Origin: Limnoperna fortunei
Taxonomy: Eukaryota > Mollusca > Bivalvia > Mytilida > Modiolidae
Length of the DNA: 64,000 bases
Direction of reading: 5' to 3'
Assembly: GCA_944474755.1 (NCBI GenBank)
Contig: OX104115.1
Coordinates: 66,508,605-66,572,604 of the forward strand
Both the position numbers and the translations under genes were made by a program. Positions 33,401 to 44,897 of the stretch are shown in pieces. Positions within the stretch are counted from its first letter, which is position 1. Each line of letters opens with the position of its first letter. The notes beneath the pieces are model-generated. The model saw nothing but the letters and a program-made list of their open reading frames with translations. It was not told the DNA's origin and searched no databases.

Positions 33401-36400
33401 GTATCAGATAATCTTGCTTTGAGTAGCAGACTATCGAAATTACTGTAATGTGACTATTTAGTGACTATTAATGAATTGAGTTTATATATATGTAAGCTAT
33501 AATAATTGGCAATTACAATCTTACCAAATTTTCTTCTGGCATAAATATTGTTGACATATTGTGAGCTACATTGACAAGGATCTTCAACATAAAACATAAA
33601 TGCGATTAAAAGTATTTATAAAATGAAATCTAATAATATCGGTCTGAAACTGAATAAAAAATATTTGCAGTTAATACAGATTAACGTTGAGGCCTATTTC
33701 TGATATAGCACACTAGTTCAATAAAAGTCTTCAATATTGTGATTAATTGACTGAATAATGCCATGTTTCTGCATATTTCTGTTAAGGATCTGTATTCAAT
33801 ACGCTATAGGGGGTGACATTATATTTCTAGATACCACATAATTTTTGTTATTTTTTTCTATAAAGATGCATGCATTTTTTTTCCAAAAGTAACGTAATAA
33901 GTGTGGGTTGCAAAATTATATATGTAAGTCCAGTAGGCAGAATGTTAATGTTAAAACACATCTCCTGTTATCTTGGAGTGATAGGTGATCTACTAATGGA
34001 ATAAGATTAGATAAAGGTAGATACTACCTGGCAGTACAGTAGTTGTCATTTCACCACCTTGGAGTAACGTAACCTTCTGAGCACCCCCTGACAGTAAAGC
34101 AGTCGATTGACCCTTGCATGTCTCTTGACAGGGATTACATGGTGTGATTCCCGGCAATACTACATCACCTGTACCTAAAAGAATAAATAGTGGAAATTGT
34201 AATAAAACACAAAACCCATGCTTGATGTATTTAAAACTAGCAATTGTATTTACAGATACCAAGGTTTTAAAATCTGCTTCGCCATCGGCGCGTTTCGCTT
34301 AATCAAGACGTATCTCTGGATCACACTATAAATCTACCATAAGAACACAAAAGATATTAAATTAGAAATAATTAGAAATAAAACGAAACAAAGAATTTAG
34401 CATTTATGCATTTGTGGATCAGTAGCAAACAATTGTGTATTGCCTGCTATTACACCGAAAATGCTACTTCTCGGTTTTGGATTAAAGCCTATTGTACTAC
34501 TATGGGAATGTATCCTGGTTCTGAGTTTCTGTCGATTGCAGCTACGTTTAGAATACATTCTGGTTGTGGTTACCTGCCTGTTGTAGGGTCGTGTACGATA
34601 CATCCATGCTCTATCTGGTTTTAATGACTTCTGGAAGCTGTAATCTTTTATCAGAAAAGAGACTAGATCTACACGTAATAGTTATAGTTACAGTTACTAC
34701 ATACAACAAGAAAAACTATTATATGAACTAGAGACATGTGTTCAAATAGATTGTTTGTTTGTTTGAATTGTCTTAAACGCCACTTTCTGCAATCTTTATC
34801 TATACTATTGCATTCAGTTTAAATTGGTAGAAAACCGGTGTACCCGCAGAAAACCACCGACCTTCGGTTGGAAAACTGACAATCCTTGTTAATAAAGTTT
34901 GAAGTCGAGTACACCCATTGCACAGCGTTACTTGAACCCACAACTTCAGTGTTGACAGAGGGGCCTCGGTGTCCGAGTGGTCAAGGTAGTTCGTCTACTA
35001 ATGATCACGTGGTCTGTCAACACTGAGATTGCGGGTTCGATTCTCACTGCAGGCAGGGTGTACTCGACTCCAATCTTAATTGACAAGGATTGTCAGTTTT
35101 CCTACCGCAGGTCGGGGGTTTTCTCCGGGTACTCCGGCTTCCTCCTCCAATAAAAACTGGACGCCATGATATAGCTGAAAAATTGCTGAAAGTGGCGTTA
35201 AAACACCATTCAAACAAAGAAACAAACAAACAAACAGTGTTGACAGGCATGTGATCAACACTAGATGACTAACTACCTTAACCACCGAAGCCCTGTTCAA
35301 ATAAAAGCATTTCTCTAATAAGTATTATGGACATTTACTCTGGTAATGTATAAAAATTCACAATATAGTACTATATATGTGTTCACTTTTTCATGCATAT
35401 ATAATAAAAAAGTTTTGTATTGCTATCTCTTAGATACTACTAAAAAAGTAATTGCACGGAATTGTCGTGGTGAATAATGTAATTGTAAATAACATTAAAG
35501 TATGTACAATTACAGCATAGATCAAGTGTTCTTTGACACCGTACAAATATTATTTATAAGACATATTGTGTTGCATATTTTAGCATGGATATAAAGATTT
35601 AAAAAGTTGTTATAAACATTTTCCTAGACAACATTCACGGTAGTATTTTAATTTCAAATGTATTCTTTATGTCACTTATTATAACAAGATATGTGTATAC
35701 TAATGTACAATGTATACTAGACGCGGGTTGTTATTGTTTCGGAAAAGCAATGTTTTACAAAATAATATCACAAAACAAATATATAGTTAAAATAGAAATT
35801 AGTGTTATGACACTTTGTAGACGCTAGAGGCTTAAGCCAACGACGCATGCAATAAAGATGGATAAATCAGGCAATATATTATTTGACGATAACATTGCTT
35901 AATGGTTATTAATATGTTTTACATTATAACTGTCAAGCTTTTATACAAGTAATTAATGTAAAGTGTTGCTGTATAGGTGTTTTAGTTTTGCCTCTATTTT
36001 ATTCAAAAGCTTACTTAAGTTAGTACTGTTTATATTTAGTTGTATGTTACATACATGTACGAAAACAACAAAGAACAAACAGTGAAATATACCCCCAAAA
36101 AGTTAATGCAGCAACCAACAGTCATTGATTAAATTGCTGGAGCAATAACATGTAAGGACTATGAAGTTTTAAAAATGGCATATTAAAAAATAAATCACAA
36201 ATCTATCAAGAGTTAAAATTACTATTATATATTAGAAATGCGATATGGATTTTGTATAAATACTGTGTAGTCATAAGATACCATCGGAAACGATACGTAC
36301 CCGATCCCACTCGTCGGAGCGTACGAACATCAGAATCTGGTATCGGTGTTGCATATTTACAAAAATTGCACGTAGGACTATTATCTAGTGGAGTACGATC

Positions 36401-39400
36401 GCCTGGTAGAATAAGTACTCGTTCTGTAGGCAGAACCAAGCCATTTAGATCTGAAATAATTGAGTTAAAAAGCATCTATCACAAGTGGAAAAGCGAGGAA
36501 AAATCTTAAATTCAAAAAAAAAAAAAAATACGTTTTCCGCAAAATGTCCATCGTAGACTACATTCGCGGTAGCTAACTATATTTGTTGATATCTTTTATT
36601 GGGTGTCTGACATTTGCCAGTCTTGCCTTACCTTACATATTAGATACTTTCTATCTCGCAAACTGGACATCTGGAGATCTTTCTATATCTCGGTTAAGAA
36701 ATAAAACTCTAACACATATTTCTGTTCCTTTCTATTAAGGAAAGTCGTCAAATAAACCAAATAAATTAATTTGGTATACAAACGAGTAGTAGTTGTATTG
36801 CATGATATTTTGTTTTATTACATAAAGCAGCAGCTGGCTGCAGCCATGTAGTACGACAAGCAGATTCAAACCTTACAATTAAAATAAGTACCAAACCGTA
36901 AAAGGATCAAATATGCAATACATGAATCGAAGGCTGAAGTTAAAAATATTTTTTTAAATAAAAAATGGGGCTTCGTCAAAAGTCTCATGTTGTTCCTTTA
37001 AACTATCGAGAAAAGGGGGTTGCAAATTAGCATCAGATAAAAACCAAACAATGAATATATCAGATGATAAGGCGATTAAATATTGGTCAGTTAAATCTAT
37101 AATGCATATTATAAAATAATGCATACTCCATGACGATATACATAAAATATATGTAAATATTTTCTTATAAGAAGACTTAAAATATGTCATGGTACGTGAT
37201 ATTTTGTAAGCCTGACAAGAAATCAAATTGCAGTTTATGTTAACCGTGTCTTTAGAACTGTTTTTACAATGAAAACGATTCAAATCTAAACATGTTCAAG
37301 ATTAGAAGACAATATCATTTTAAAATCAGTCAATTATTTAACAATTATTTACCTGAGAACAAGTAAAAATAGAATAAATCATCAGACACTTTGGTCAACC
37401 GCATACACAAATACAAACATCTATCTTCGAATTCGGACGTATCAAAAAAGCAAGTACGGCTCCTGAAAGGAACAAAATAACAATTTAAACAAATATTTAA
37501 TATTTTTTATTTTTTATAAGTTTTTTATAGATTGCAGTCATAAATATTTAAACTTTTTATACAAACTACAAACATTGGCCACAAAACATCTAAAAACTTA
37601 ATCCTTACAAAATGTCATTCACTTGAAATATTCACTGCTTCAGAGTGTTTATTATAATTTCATTGACAAGTTTCCCGCCATAATGATAACACGCATGACG
37701 CTTACATAAACTCAAACGCGGTGTTAACGGTTGAGACTTACTTAACACACATCTTGTCGAGGTTGGAAGTTTAAACGGAAGTGCACATACAGAAGCTATA
37801 TGTTCCTACTTACAGGAAGACAAACAACTCTAAACGTTGGAGATGTATTAGTACCGGAACAAAACCATGCTCTCGACGTTGAAGATGGATACTTACTAAA
37901 TACACGAGCACTTTATCGAAGATTGAGACGCATACCTACGCAAACACAAACAATTTTGTCGACGTTTAAGATATATAGCTGCATGCGGGTGAACAAACAA
38001 CCTTGAAGAGTTATGCCTACATTACCCTGAACACATAGACTTTGTTTACGTTGGTGATGCATACTTACAGGAAGACCAACCCCTTTTACGTTGAAGAAGC
38101 TAGATTGCTAAAACAAACATTTCTGAGATGCATACTTGCCGAAATGCAAAGAGTCTCGTTGACTGGGTTAAACATCTAATTTACATCACGTGCATGTTAA
38201 CTCTTAGACTGCGGTTTCGAGCTTAACTGCAGGTAAGTTGTGTTCTACTCCAACCAAAATTTACACTGATTGCCAGTTTTTTTCGCTGCTCATCAATTGT
38301 GGGGTTTTCATCAGGTATTACGGCTTCCTCCCCTTATAAATACTGAAGGCCATGATATAGCTAAAAAGTTCTGAACGTGGCATTAAAACAGATATTTAAA
38401 TGAAAACCATAACACATGATAAAAGTATACTAACTTGAAGACGTAGTTATCGTCCTTATTAGAGATACAGTCATAGGTCCGTATAATTGCGCTTTGTCCT
38501 CTTACAGATAAGTCAAAGTTGCTCATGTATGAAGATCCAAATGTAAGAGTAATTTGCCTATTCCCTTCCCCACCTCGGTATTCCCAGCCAGACGATTGAA
38601 GGGTTCCCGGTAAGCTACACTGAGAATCTGTTAAAGGAAGTAATCATTGTTTTAATCAAAATATTCTAAACTTTTATTGATGTAACAACCTGCTTGACAT
38701 ACATGTATAAACAGTGTTTTTATACGAAGAATATTGTTCAGTCAATTCCGTGTTAACCCTGGCGAGAAAGAGTTTATTCTAGTGTGTAACCAATGACTCT
38801 TGACTAGGGTCAAACAGTTTGTAAAGTGTAGTGATCGGATACTTGTGACTCGGAGACAGTCGGTTTGTTCTAGTGGAGTGAACAAGGACTGGTAACTTTT
38901 CTAGGACGTCACTATGAAACATTAAGTTGTAAGTGAATTAACAAGCCATTTGTCTAACTACGTCAGTGTTAAATCATTGCAAACATGATTGAACGTGATG
39001 GTCTGATACAAGGAATCCATGGTAAGACTCATTTAATTCTTCCACACGCTCTTTTTGATCTTTTTTGAATGGCTGGGGAAATAGTTTGTTCTATGATATT
39101 CCATTATTATAGCTACTTCAAATTTTGTACATCACGGATGATATATTCGATACATTAAGATTTAGATAGTTCAAGGACGTGTCATCAGAACACGGAAATT
39201 TTTCACCTATATCTTAAGTAATTTTATCCACATATATTGTGCTAGTTGTATTATAAGGGACTATAGAAGTGACACTGAGCAGTTTTTATAATTAAATCAA
39301 AGAGACCATTGCATATATATCTATGCAAAATTATAGTTAATATATTTTACCTGCAGTAGAAAGAACAGACCACAACACAAACAAAGCTGACAATCGCAGA

Positions 39401-39408
39401 CGACACAT
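30351..39408 (-). CDS. Secreted cysteine-rich protein, nine exons, 348 residues
   Basis: Minus-strand gene assembled from splice sites: exons 39408-39351, 38627-38435, 37462-37353, 36450-36301, 34174-34028, 33581-33525, 32542-32445, 31572-31455 and 30466-30351. All introns are GT-AG. The phases fit at all eight junctions and the total is 1047 bases, 348 codons plus TAA. The N-terminus MCRLRLSALFVLWSVLSTA is a signal peptide with a likely cut before DSQC. The mature chain has 17 cysteines, including CNFC, CNPC and CQC, no N-glycosylation sequon and no later membrane segment, so it is probably extracellular. Most introns interrupt in phase 1, common for shuffled extracellular modules. The half after CQC loosely recalls an NTR-type module, but I cannot confirm this. 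Function unknown. SINEs and degenerate repeats fill the introns. Confidence 0.78.
30935..30990 (+). mobile_element. SINE family A, tail only
   Basis: aaattgatgaaagtggcgtt and aaacaccatcaaacaaacaa with six or seven CAAA units. Lies in intron 8 of the secreted-protein gene. Confidence 0.7.
31455..31572 (-). CDS. Exon 8 of the secreted-protein gene
   Basis: 118 bases; acceptor ttattttatag, donor G|GTAATTAT. Codes GETPYNYLARINTIDPATVA through TCPNAFAHLQVGETYTFF. A diverged copy of this exon is at 63363-63466. Confidence 0.8.
31910..32415. repeat. Degenerate ~55-bp tandem repeat in intron 7
   Basis: Blocks of the form agtagtccagtatttcagac followed by tgtctttggcattatggtcct recur about every 50-65 bases, for example near 31955, 32000, 32040, 32095, 32290, 32340 and 32390. 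Strongly diverged. Confidence 0.6.
32445..32542 (-). CDS. Exon 7 of the secreted-protein gene
   Basis: 98 bases; acceptor attttttgtag, donor G|GTAGGTAC (phase 0). Codes from WIAKCRNGDDFIPKNPPAGY to VTVRSVCL; two cysteines. Confidence 0.75.
33525..33581 (-). CDS. Exon 6 of the secreted-protein gene
   Basis: 57 bases, phase 1-1; acceptor tttatgttgaag, donor G|GTAAGATT. Codes PCQCSSQYVNNIYARRKF. The acceptor has a mediocre pyrimidine tract, but the frame fits both neighbours. Confidence 0.7.
34028..34174 (-). CDS. Exon 5 of the secreted-protein gene
   Basis: 147 bases, symmetrical phase 1-1; acceptor ttattcttttag, donor G|GTAGTATC. Codes TGDVVLPGITPCNPCQETCK to EMTTTVLP. Its xVLPG..P-C-x2-C pattern echoes exon 4, so exons 4 and 5 may be an old duplicated module. 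Confidence 0.75.
34751..34958 (-). mobile_element. SINE family A, host copy (part 1 of a split copy)
   Basis: Minus-strand SINE with tail (ttgtttgtttgtttgaattg), body and box B region, cut at cagtgttgacag (34947-34958) by the plus-strand copy at 34959. Its head continues at 35235-35293. Confidence 0.85.
34959..35234 (+). mobile_element. SINE family A, full-length nested copy
   Basis: Complete 276-base plus-strand element: head ggggcctcggtgtccgagtg, box B GGTTCGATTCTC, body, and (CAAA)n tail. It is flanked on both sides by the 12-base target duplication cagtgttgacag (34947-34958 and 35235-35246), showing retroposition into an older copy of the same family. The most intact copy in the window, useful for defining its ends. 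Confidence 0.92.
35235..35293 (-). mobile_element. SINE family A, host copy (part 2, tRNA-like head)
   Basis: Continuation of the split minus-strand copy: target duplication, then gcatgtgatcaacactagat and gactaactaccttaaccacc, matching the head region of other copies. Confidence 0.8.
35294..36300. other. Intron 4 of the secreted-protein gene, remainder
   Basis: AT-rich sequence with no other supported feature. Confidence 0.4.
36301..36450 (-). CDS. Exon 4 of the secreted-protein gene
   Basis: 150 bases, symmetrical phase 1-1; acceptor attatttcag, donor G|GTACGTAT. Codes LNGLVLPTERVLILPGDRTP, then a CNFC pair and a DSDVRTLRRVGS end. Confidence 0.75.
37353..37462 (-). CDS. Exon 3 of the secreted-protein gene
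   Basis: 110 bases; acceptor gttcctttcag, donor G|GTAAATAA. Codes SRTCFFDTSEFEDRCLYLCM and continues to FYFYLFS; three cysteines. Frame continues exon 2 by completing a Lys codon. Confidence 0.78.
38196..38400 (+). mobile_element. SINE family A, diverged copy in intron 2
   Basis: Plus-strand blocks: actgcggtttcgagcttaac (box B region), ttgtgttctactccaaccaa, ttacggcttcctccccttat, aggccatgatatagctaaaa. The head is eroded. Confidence 0.65.
38435..38627 (-). CDS. Exon 2 of the secreted-protein gene
   Basis: 193 bases; acceptor ctttaacag, donor AA|GTTAGTAT (phase 2). Codes from SQCSLPGTLQSSGWEYRGG to DDNYVF, with two cysteines and an amphipathic, strand-like pattern. This is the largest exon. 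Confidence 0.78.
39351..39408 (-). CDS. Exon 1: signal peptide
   Basis: Codes MCRLRLSALFVLWSVLSTA plus one base (phase 1); donor G|GTAAAATA. Basic n-region, hydrophobic core LSALFVLWSVL and S-T-A before the cut. Confidence 0.78.
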
Positions 39409-39883
39409 AGTGCAGCAATACGTCTAACACTGATGTCGATGTCGTATTTATACATCTTATATATACCGAAACCTATTGATTTTCTTATTGATACGCGGAT
39501 AACGTTACTGATTGGAGGGAAACTGACAATGTAATCTTTTGATAAAAATACAAATAAAATTACTCTTTTGTTCGGGTGACAAAATAACAGCATCTTTTGT
39601 CAAAATTTCCATGTTGACATGACATATTATTAAATATTTTTTGTAGTAATTAACCACTTTAATTAAATAATGTGAGATAGTTTAATACAATTTAAATTCC
39701 TCGTGCATTTACATCTTTATATATATATATATATGTTTAGTTGCAGTCTTGACTTTAATACGGCTTAACAGTCGACGATTTTCTGGTAAGAAAAATTGGT
39801 TTCTAGCGTTAAATATGGATGCGGACTCTCAATTTTATGCCAAGTAAATAAATAAATAAATATATATATATATATATATATAT
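39409..39883. other. Upstream flank of the secreted-protein gene
   Basis: Core promoter elements lie at 39428-39465. Beyond them only AT-rich sequence with AT runs at 39719-39733 and 39860-39883. Confidence 0.4.
39428..39465 (-). promoter_or_regulatory. Core promoter of the secreted-protein gene
   Basis: On the minus strand TATATATAAG (39465-39456) is followed about 33 bases later by TCAGTG (39433-39428), an initiator-like motif. The start codon at 39408 lies about 20 bases further, giving a very short 5' leader if this is the start site. Confidence 0.45.
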
Positions 39884-40250
39884 ACGTCTACAAATTAAGC
39901 CCAACACTGTTTGAATTAGATTTTTAACACTGTCAAATTTTTGCTTTCCCTCAGCGGGATTCGAACTCACACCGTTGTGACACTGTGGCACCAATTCGCC
40001 TACACTATGTCCAGCGGTCTAGACCCCTCGGCCAAATCCGCTATATAAAAATATAGCTTCATTAACCGGGGTGAATCGTAGAAAGCAAAAATTTGACAGT
40101 GTTATCAATCTAATTCAAACAGTGTTGGGCTTAATTTGTAGACGTATATAGAAATATTTGATATTAACCCTGTATTTCTGATGTTTCAGAAATCCGCTGG
40201 ATAGATATATTATATGGTTGTCACAATACTTAGACGTTTGTATATGTATA
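39884..40250. mobile_element. TIR element with tRNA-like core
   Basis: Left arm acgtctacaaattaagccca to ttttgctttc (39884-39948) and right arm 40084-40145 are inverted repeats of each other. Between them is the same minus-strand tRNA-like core (box B tcagcgggattcgaactcac, box A gacccctcggccaaatccgc) as in 9469-10316, nearly identical to it. To the right, 40146-40250 is the reverse complement of 9820-9912 (gaaatccgctggatagatat, atatggttgtcacaatac). Shows the element as a free unit, separate from the 9-10 kb tandem. Confidence 0.75.
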
Positions 40251-40293
40251 TATATATCATAGTAGCAATATAATTATGTATTATCTTTTACAG

Positions 40294-40440
40294 CACAGAC
40301 CTGTAAAAAATTTTAAAAGCTGGCAAAATCTCCAGCACATATTGACTCTCGACAAATTGGTAAGCGAGCTCGGATATTTCCCACTAGCTAAGCGTTTCAC
40401 TTGCGACATGGCGGAACGTTTTGGCACGAAAACTGTTAAT
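40294..40440. other. GC-elevated open segment, either-strand exon candidate
   Basis: Plus strand: acceptor-like ttatcttttacag, then 22 codons ending KSWQNLQHILTLDKL before a good donor G|GTAAGC (40360), though the frame also stays open to about 40453. Minus strand: gccATGTCGCAAGTG in strong start context opens 42 codons beginning MSQVKRLASGKYPSSLTNLS. Both cannot be assumed; no family recognised. Confidence 0.25.
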
Positions 40441-40454
40441 AAATTGATTTGAAT

Positions 40455-42775
40455 CTACCTTTTCCTTAATATTCTATATTGAATGGCACGTCAAAATTAT
40501 AGCTTTTGAATCACTAAAAAATATTTTTAGGAAAACATGCAATTAGTTTGAAATCTTTATTTGTTATAAAAGGGGATAAATATCAAGAAAGCATAAATTA
40601 AAGTACCCTTACCTCTTTTCCAAAGAGTTGAAAATACAGTTGATCACAAAGTATAGATCGATGTGCCAAAAAACAGGCATAAATTATGTAATTTATTTAA
40701 ACAGCTCAATGACTAAAAAAATGCAACAAATAGTATTTTAAAAATTTTTAAGACAATTGCAAATGCAACTTCGTTTCAGTGTATAGTAATATTTACTTCC
40801 TTAGTAGCAACTCTGACTAGTACGCATAAAAATAAGAAAGATTACTTTGCTAGAACGCCTGAGTTAAGAACTGATTAGCACGAAATCATCAGCTTCATGT
40901 GCAGTAGTTAAAAGGTCCTCGTTTAAGTAATATCCTCGCAATTTTTATCAATAATAATAAACTGTGTTCATACATTTATTAACTATTGTGAATAATTCAT
41001 GTTTAATCAGTATTTTTGTATAAAAGCAAATTGAAAATAACATTAGAAAAAAAAGCTAGCTAGCAAGCATCTTTGTGTTCATATTATATTCTGACTCGTA
41101 TATAATGTAAACAGAAATGCTGGGTATATCACTAGCCACAATTATGTAGCTTCTTTGAGCTAAAAAGTCGTACTGGGGCAGCCCGGGAGTTTAATGCATA
41201 TTATCTCCTATTTAAATATTTCCCTGGTTATCCGCCGTTTAATTGATATTTCTATATTTTAACAGCTTTCAATTTCTCTTGAAAATTTCTGTATGCTCAA
41301 ATCGCCCTTGGCCATGGATAAAACGTGAATCGCATTTTAAAAGATCCTTTACTAATCAGATGAATATAATATATTTGCGTAAAATTATGCCTAAATACAT
41401 GTTTTTTTTAATCTGAATAGGAAAGATCACTATAGTATTTGACTAGTACAATTCGTTCTGTAATTGAGTATTAGAACTTGGATAAGAAAGATAAAATACC
41501 ATGGAACTATATTTTCTACTTGTGATAAAGTATTAAATTGTGTTATCTTCCATAATTACAGTCATCGATAAACCGCTTATCCGGATTCGGATAAAACCCA
41601 GACTTTTAGAGATAGTGTGTAAAACACGGTGTGATTATAGTGTCTCCTTGTAATAAATTGAATGAAATTGTATTTTCTGTAAGTCAGATAAAAATCTAAT
41701 TCGATTTCGGATAGAATTATACTTAGATAAAATACATTCTTCAATCAACCAGTGATTAAGATAAATAAGCTTATCCACAATTGGATAAGAACTTCACATG
41801 TGACATGTAATGCAGGGGTTACGGTCAGCTAAAGGATAAATGCTATTCCGAATTGGATTGCAAACGTCAATGGAAATCAAAAGAAAACAGATGCTAATAA
41901 GATAAAAATATTATTTATTAAAATATATATGCAATATTCAAAAAAATGTACCAAATACTGCCATGAACTTATTGCATACATTTTTTAAAGTCTATAAATT
42001 GTAAAAAAATAAAAAGAAATGCTTGCCTTTAGAAAAGCAACATAAAAGACAAGAAATGATGAAACTGATATTTATTGTTAATGTCCGGAAGCCTATTATA
42101 CCTTAATAAAATGACTTAAAGGCAACAATTTCACAAAAAGGGCAATTTAAAATTTGCTTTTTCGTTTATGTTTTAAACAAGGTACCATATTAGAATGATA
42201 ACTTTATCCTGCATCAGTATTGATTACTTTTGTTATACACTCCAATATGTTTTTGAAATACCGGGAATTTAAATCCACTTTACTTGTGGCAACAATAATA
42301 CATTCTGAAAACACAAATTTAAAGTATTATAACAACACTACCCCTTTAACGATCATAACACTTTACATCAAATCATTGACTTCATTCATGGAAAATCATC
42401 TCTACTATGACTAACCACCAAGCAAGGTATTGAAATTACCACCTGCGGTGTCCTAAATATCTTACCTTATAACACCTTTTAAGGACTAATAAAATATAAT
42501 TATCTCTCACAGCAAAACAAGTATATTGAGGTGTCGACGCATATTGGAAGTTACCGTTTAATTTTATTTTTCGACCAAGAAATACAGCTTTATTAAATGA
42601 ATGTATTGCTTATTAATGTTACAAATTAAATATATTGTTTTACTTTGACTCTATGTTAACAGTTTTGAGCAAAAAAAATGAGTTACTCAAATAGCATTTC
42701 CGATGTCTGCCGAACATTACCGAGGTCTGCTCCATTGAAAAACAACGCACATCAGGGGCACCAAATATGATCATT
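40455..42775. other. AT-rich noncoding stretch
   Basis: No supported gene. Between 41430 and 41800 loose repeats of ggataaaa/ttatccg-type blocks occur without a clear period. Confidence 0.4.
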
Positions 42776-43030
42776 ATACCCCCCAGCAAACTTGTTTGGG
42801 GGTACACCCTGTCTGTCTGTCTTTTGTCTGTCTGTCCACATCCCTTGTAAGCGCAACTCCTCCTTAACCGCTTGATGAAATTTAATGAAACTTAGCATAA
42901 AGGAAGTACATTATATGTAGATGAGCATGAAGGATTTTAATTGACCTCGGATATCATTAAGGGGAGATAATTGGACTTGAAAGCGAAGCGGGGGTATCCC
43001 TTTGTGAGCGTGCTCACAGTCCACACTTGT
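42776..43030. mobile_element. MITE-like dispersed repeat
   Basis: Starts taccccccagcaaacttgtt with a gggggtacaccctgtctgtc segment and repeated tctgtctgtc, and ends gcgggggtatccctttgtga, gcgtgctcacagtccacact, tgtttag. Ends built from gggggtat/taccccc are in inverted orientation. No coding capacity. Confidence 0.5.
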
Positions 43031-44897
43031 TTAGTCCTGAAAATAAATGTAGACATATAGACAGAAATTCAATCGCTAAACATGTTCAAGACAATTATCA
43101 GAGTTTTTACGATGCAGGATGTAGGATAATGCAGGGCATTGTATAACTGTACATGCCAGAATGCGCATGAATAGCTCTTCTCTAAATAAACATCTGTTTA
43201 TGTGTAGTTTGCTTGACGGTCCAAATTGTACATGTGTACAGATAGAGACAAAGCATTGTCATAAATATTCAGATCTTCGCTGAAAGTCTATTCATACTTT
43301 GAATATTTATGTACAATTTGACTCAAAGCACTTCTGTATGGGTCAGATGCTCCAACAATCGTAGAATACTGAAGTTTTCTTATAAAGGTGAAGTGTTAAA
43401 TTCTAAAAATAACTTTTTGTAGATGCACATATAAAACTTGTAAAAGCACTTCTTCAACTTTTAACTTAAAACTCCTTTTTCTTTTCCTATCGCATATATC
43501 TATTTTTTCTTTCATATTCATAATGTCATTATATATATTTATTCACCTGTCAAATAGATCTTATTTTTTGTTAAATATACGTCATGAAATAACTGAAGCT
43601 AGTAAAAGCTTTACCTTTAAACTAAAAGTTATTTCCTCCATTTTCTTGTGTGTAAAAAGTACTTGAAATATTAATTAGTCTTAGCAAACTTTCGTTTAAA
43701 ATATTTAGGGGATAAAAACACATGTCAAGCTTTTTTGTACATGTTTTACAATCCTTGTAGATTATTCTAAATTTTCGGATTTGAGCACCAAATGAAGATG
43801 CACTATTAGCTCCAATATGTGCGATATAGGTTGAATGCTTTTTACAACTTATTGGTTTACATAAATGTATATTTCATAACTTAAGTATAGTATAAATGTC
43901 TACAGTCATATTCTGTTTTTTTTATAATTATTCTTTTAAAATACCCAACGTTTTTGGTAAAACAGTACATGGTATCATCATTATAAACTTTAATATCCAA
44001 AAATGTTAAAATTAAGAGAATAACACATTCAACGTGACAGCAATATATGGTATCAGCAAACTAATAATTACAAACCAGTAAAGTAAAGTAAGTTCAATTT
44101 AAAGTTGGGTAGCACATAAATAACAATAAACATAAGCAAAATTGCAAATACCATTAGGTACACTTTGAAGTCTAATTGGTGATATTTAGTTCAAGATTTT
44201 ACTGTTTATTATTATTTTATACCCTTAGATTTTTAAAATGTTTTAAAGTATTCATTCCTCTGTTTACAACTTCCATTGAAACGTTATAATTTATTTTCAA
44301 CTTTATTACCGCTCAAAATGTAAATAGCAGTTAAGCTTAACACAAGCCTAAAAACTACCATGACATTTACTAAAATAGGTTTCTATCTTCCACGAGGTCA
44401 ATTGAAAAAAATTGCTTTGTTTTATTTATTGACACAATAAGAACTGTAATACAACCGTATTTTAACCAAAATAAAGTTAGTTATGTCTATACTGTAATCC
44501 ATTTTTTTATATAGTGAAATAATTTTAAAGTTAATACAAGAATTTACAAAATGAGTTTGTGCAAAAAATATTTTTAATCAAGAAGCATTAAATGTCATAT
44601 TCCTTTTTGAATTTATCTCTGCTATATTATAATCCGGTTTAATAACTTACGAGTATATTGCAACTTGGTTGATTTCGTTTATGTTTACTTGTTATCTTTT
44701 CTCTTATTCGTAGTGTAATGTTTCCGCTTGCAGTTAACTCCAAAGGTCCACAATAACAATCAATCACATGGCTTTCACTTTATGTTTATTTTTTTTAAAA
44801 ACCTCGAACAGGTCTTCGTTATGTTATTTGTATAATTTGTCCTGTCCCATTCTCATTTTGATCTTTCATATACATTCATGACATTGAAGCATCTGTC
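43031..44897. other. AT-rich noncoding stretch
   Basis: No supported gene or clear repeat. Confidence 0.4.

Noticed and set aside
34397..34624. Additional exon of the secreted-protein gene
   Set aside because: Open on both strands but lacking paired splice sites, and exon 4 already joins exon 5 in frame without it.
34970..35050. tRNA-Ser/Leu gene
   Set aside because: It is the head of a full-length SINE with body and CAAA tail.
35044..35300. Minus-strand ORFs of 68 and 74 codons
   Set aside because: Antisense readings of the nested SINE.
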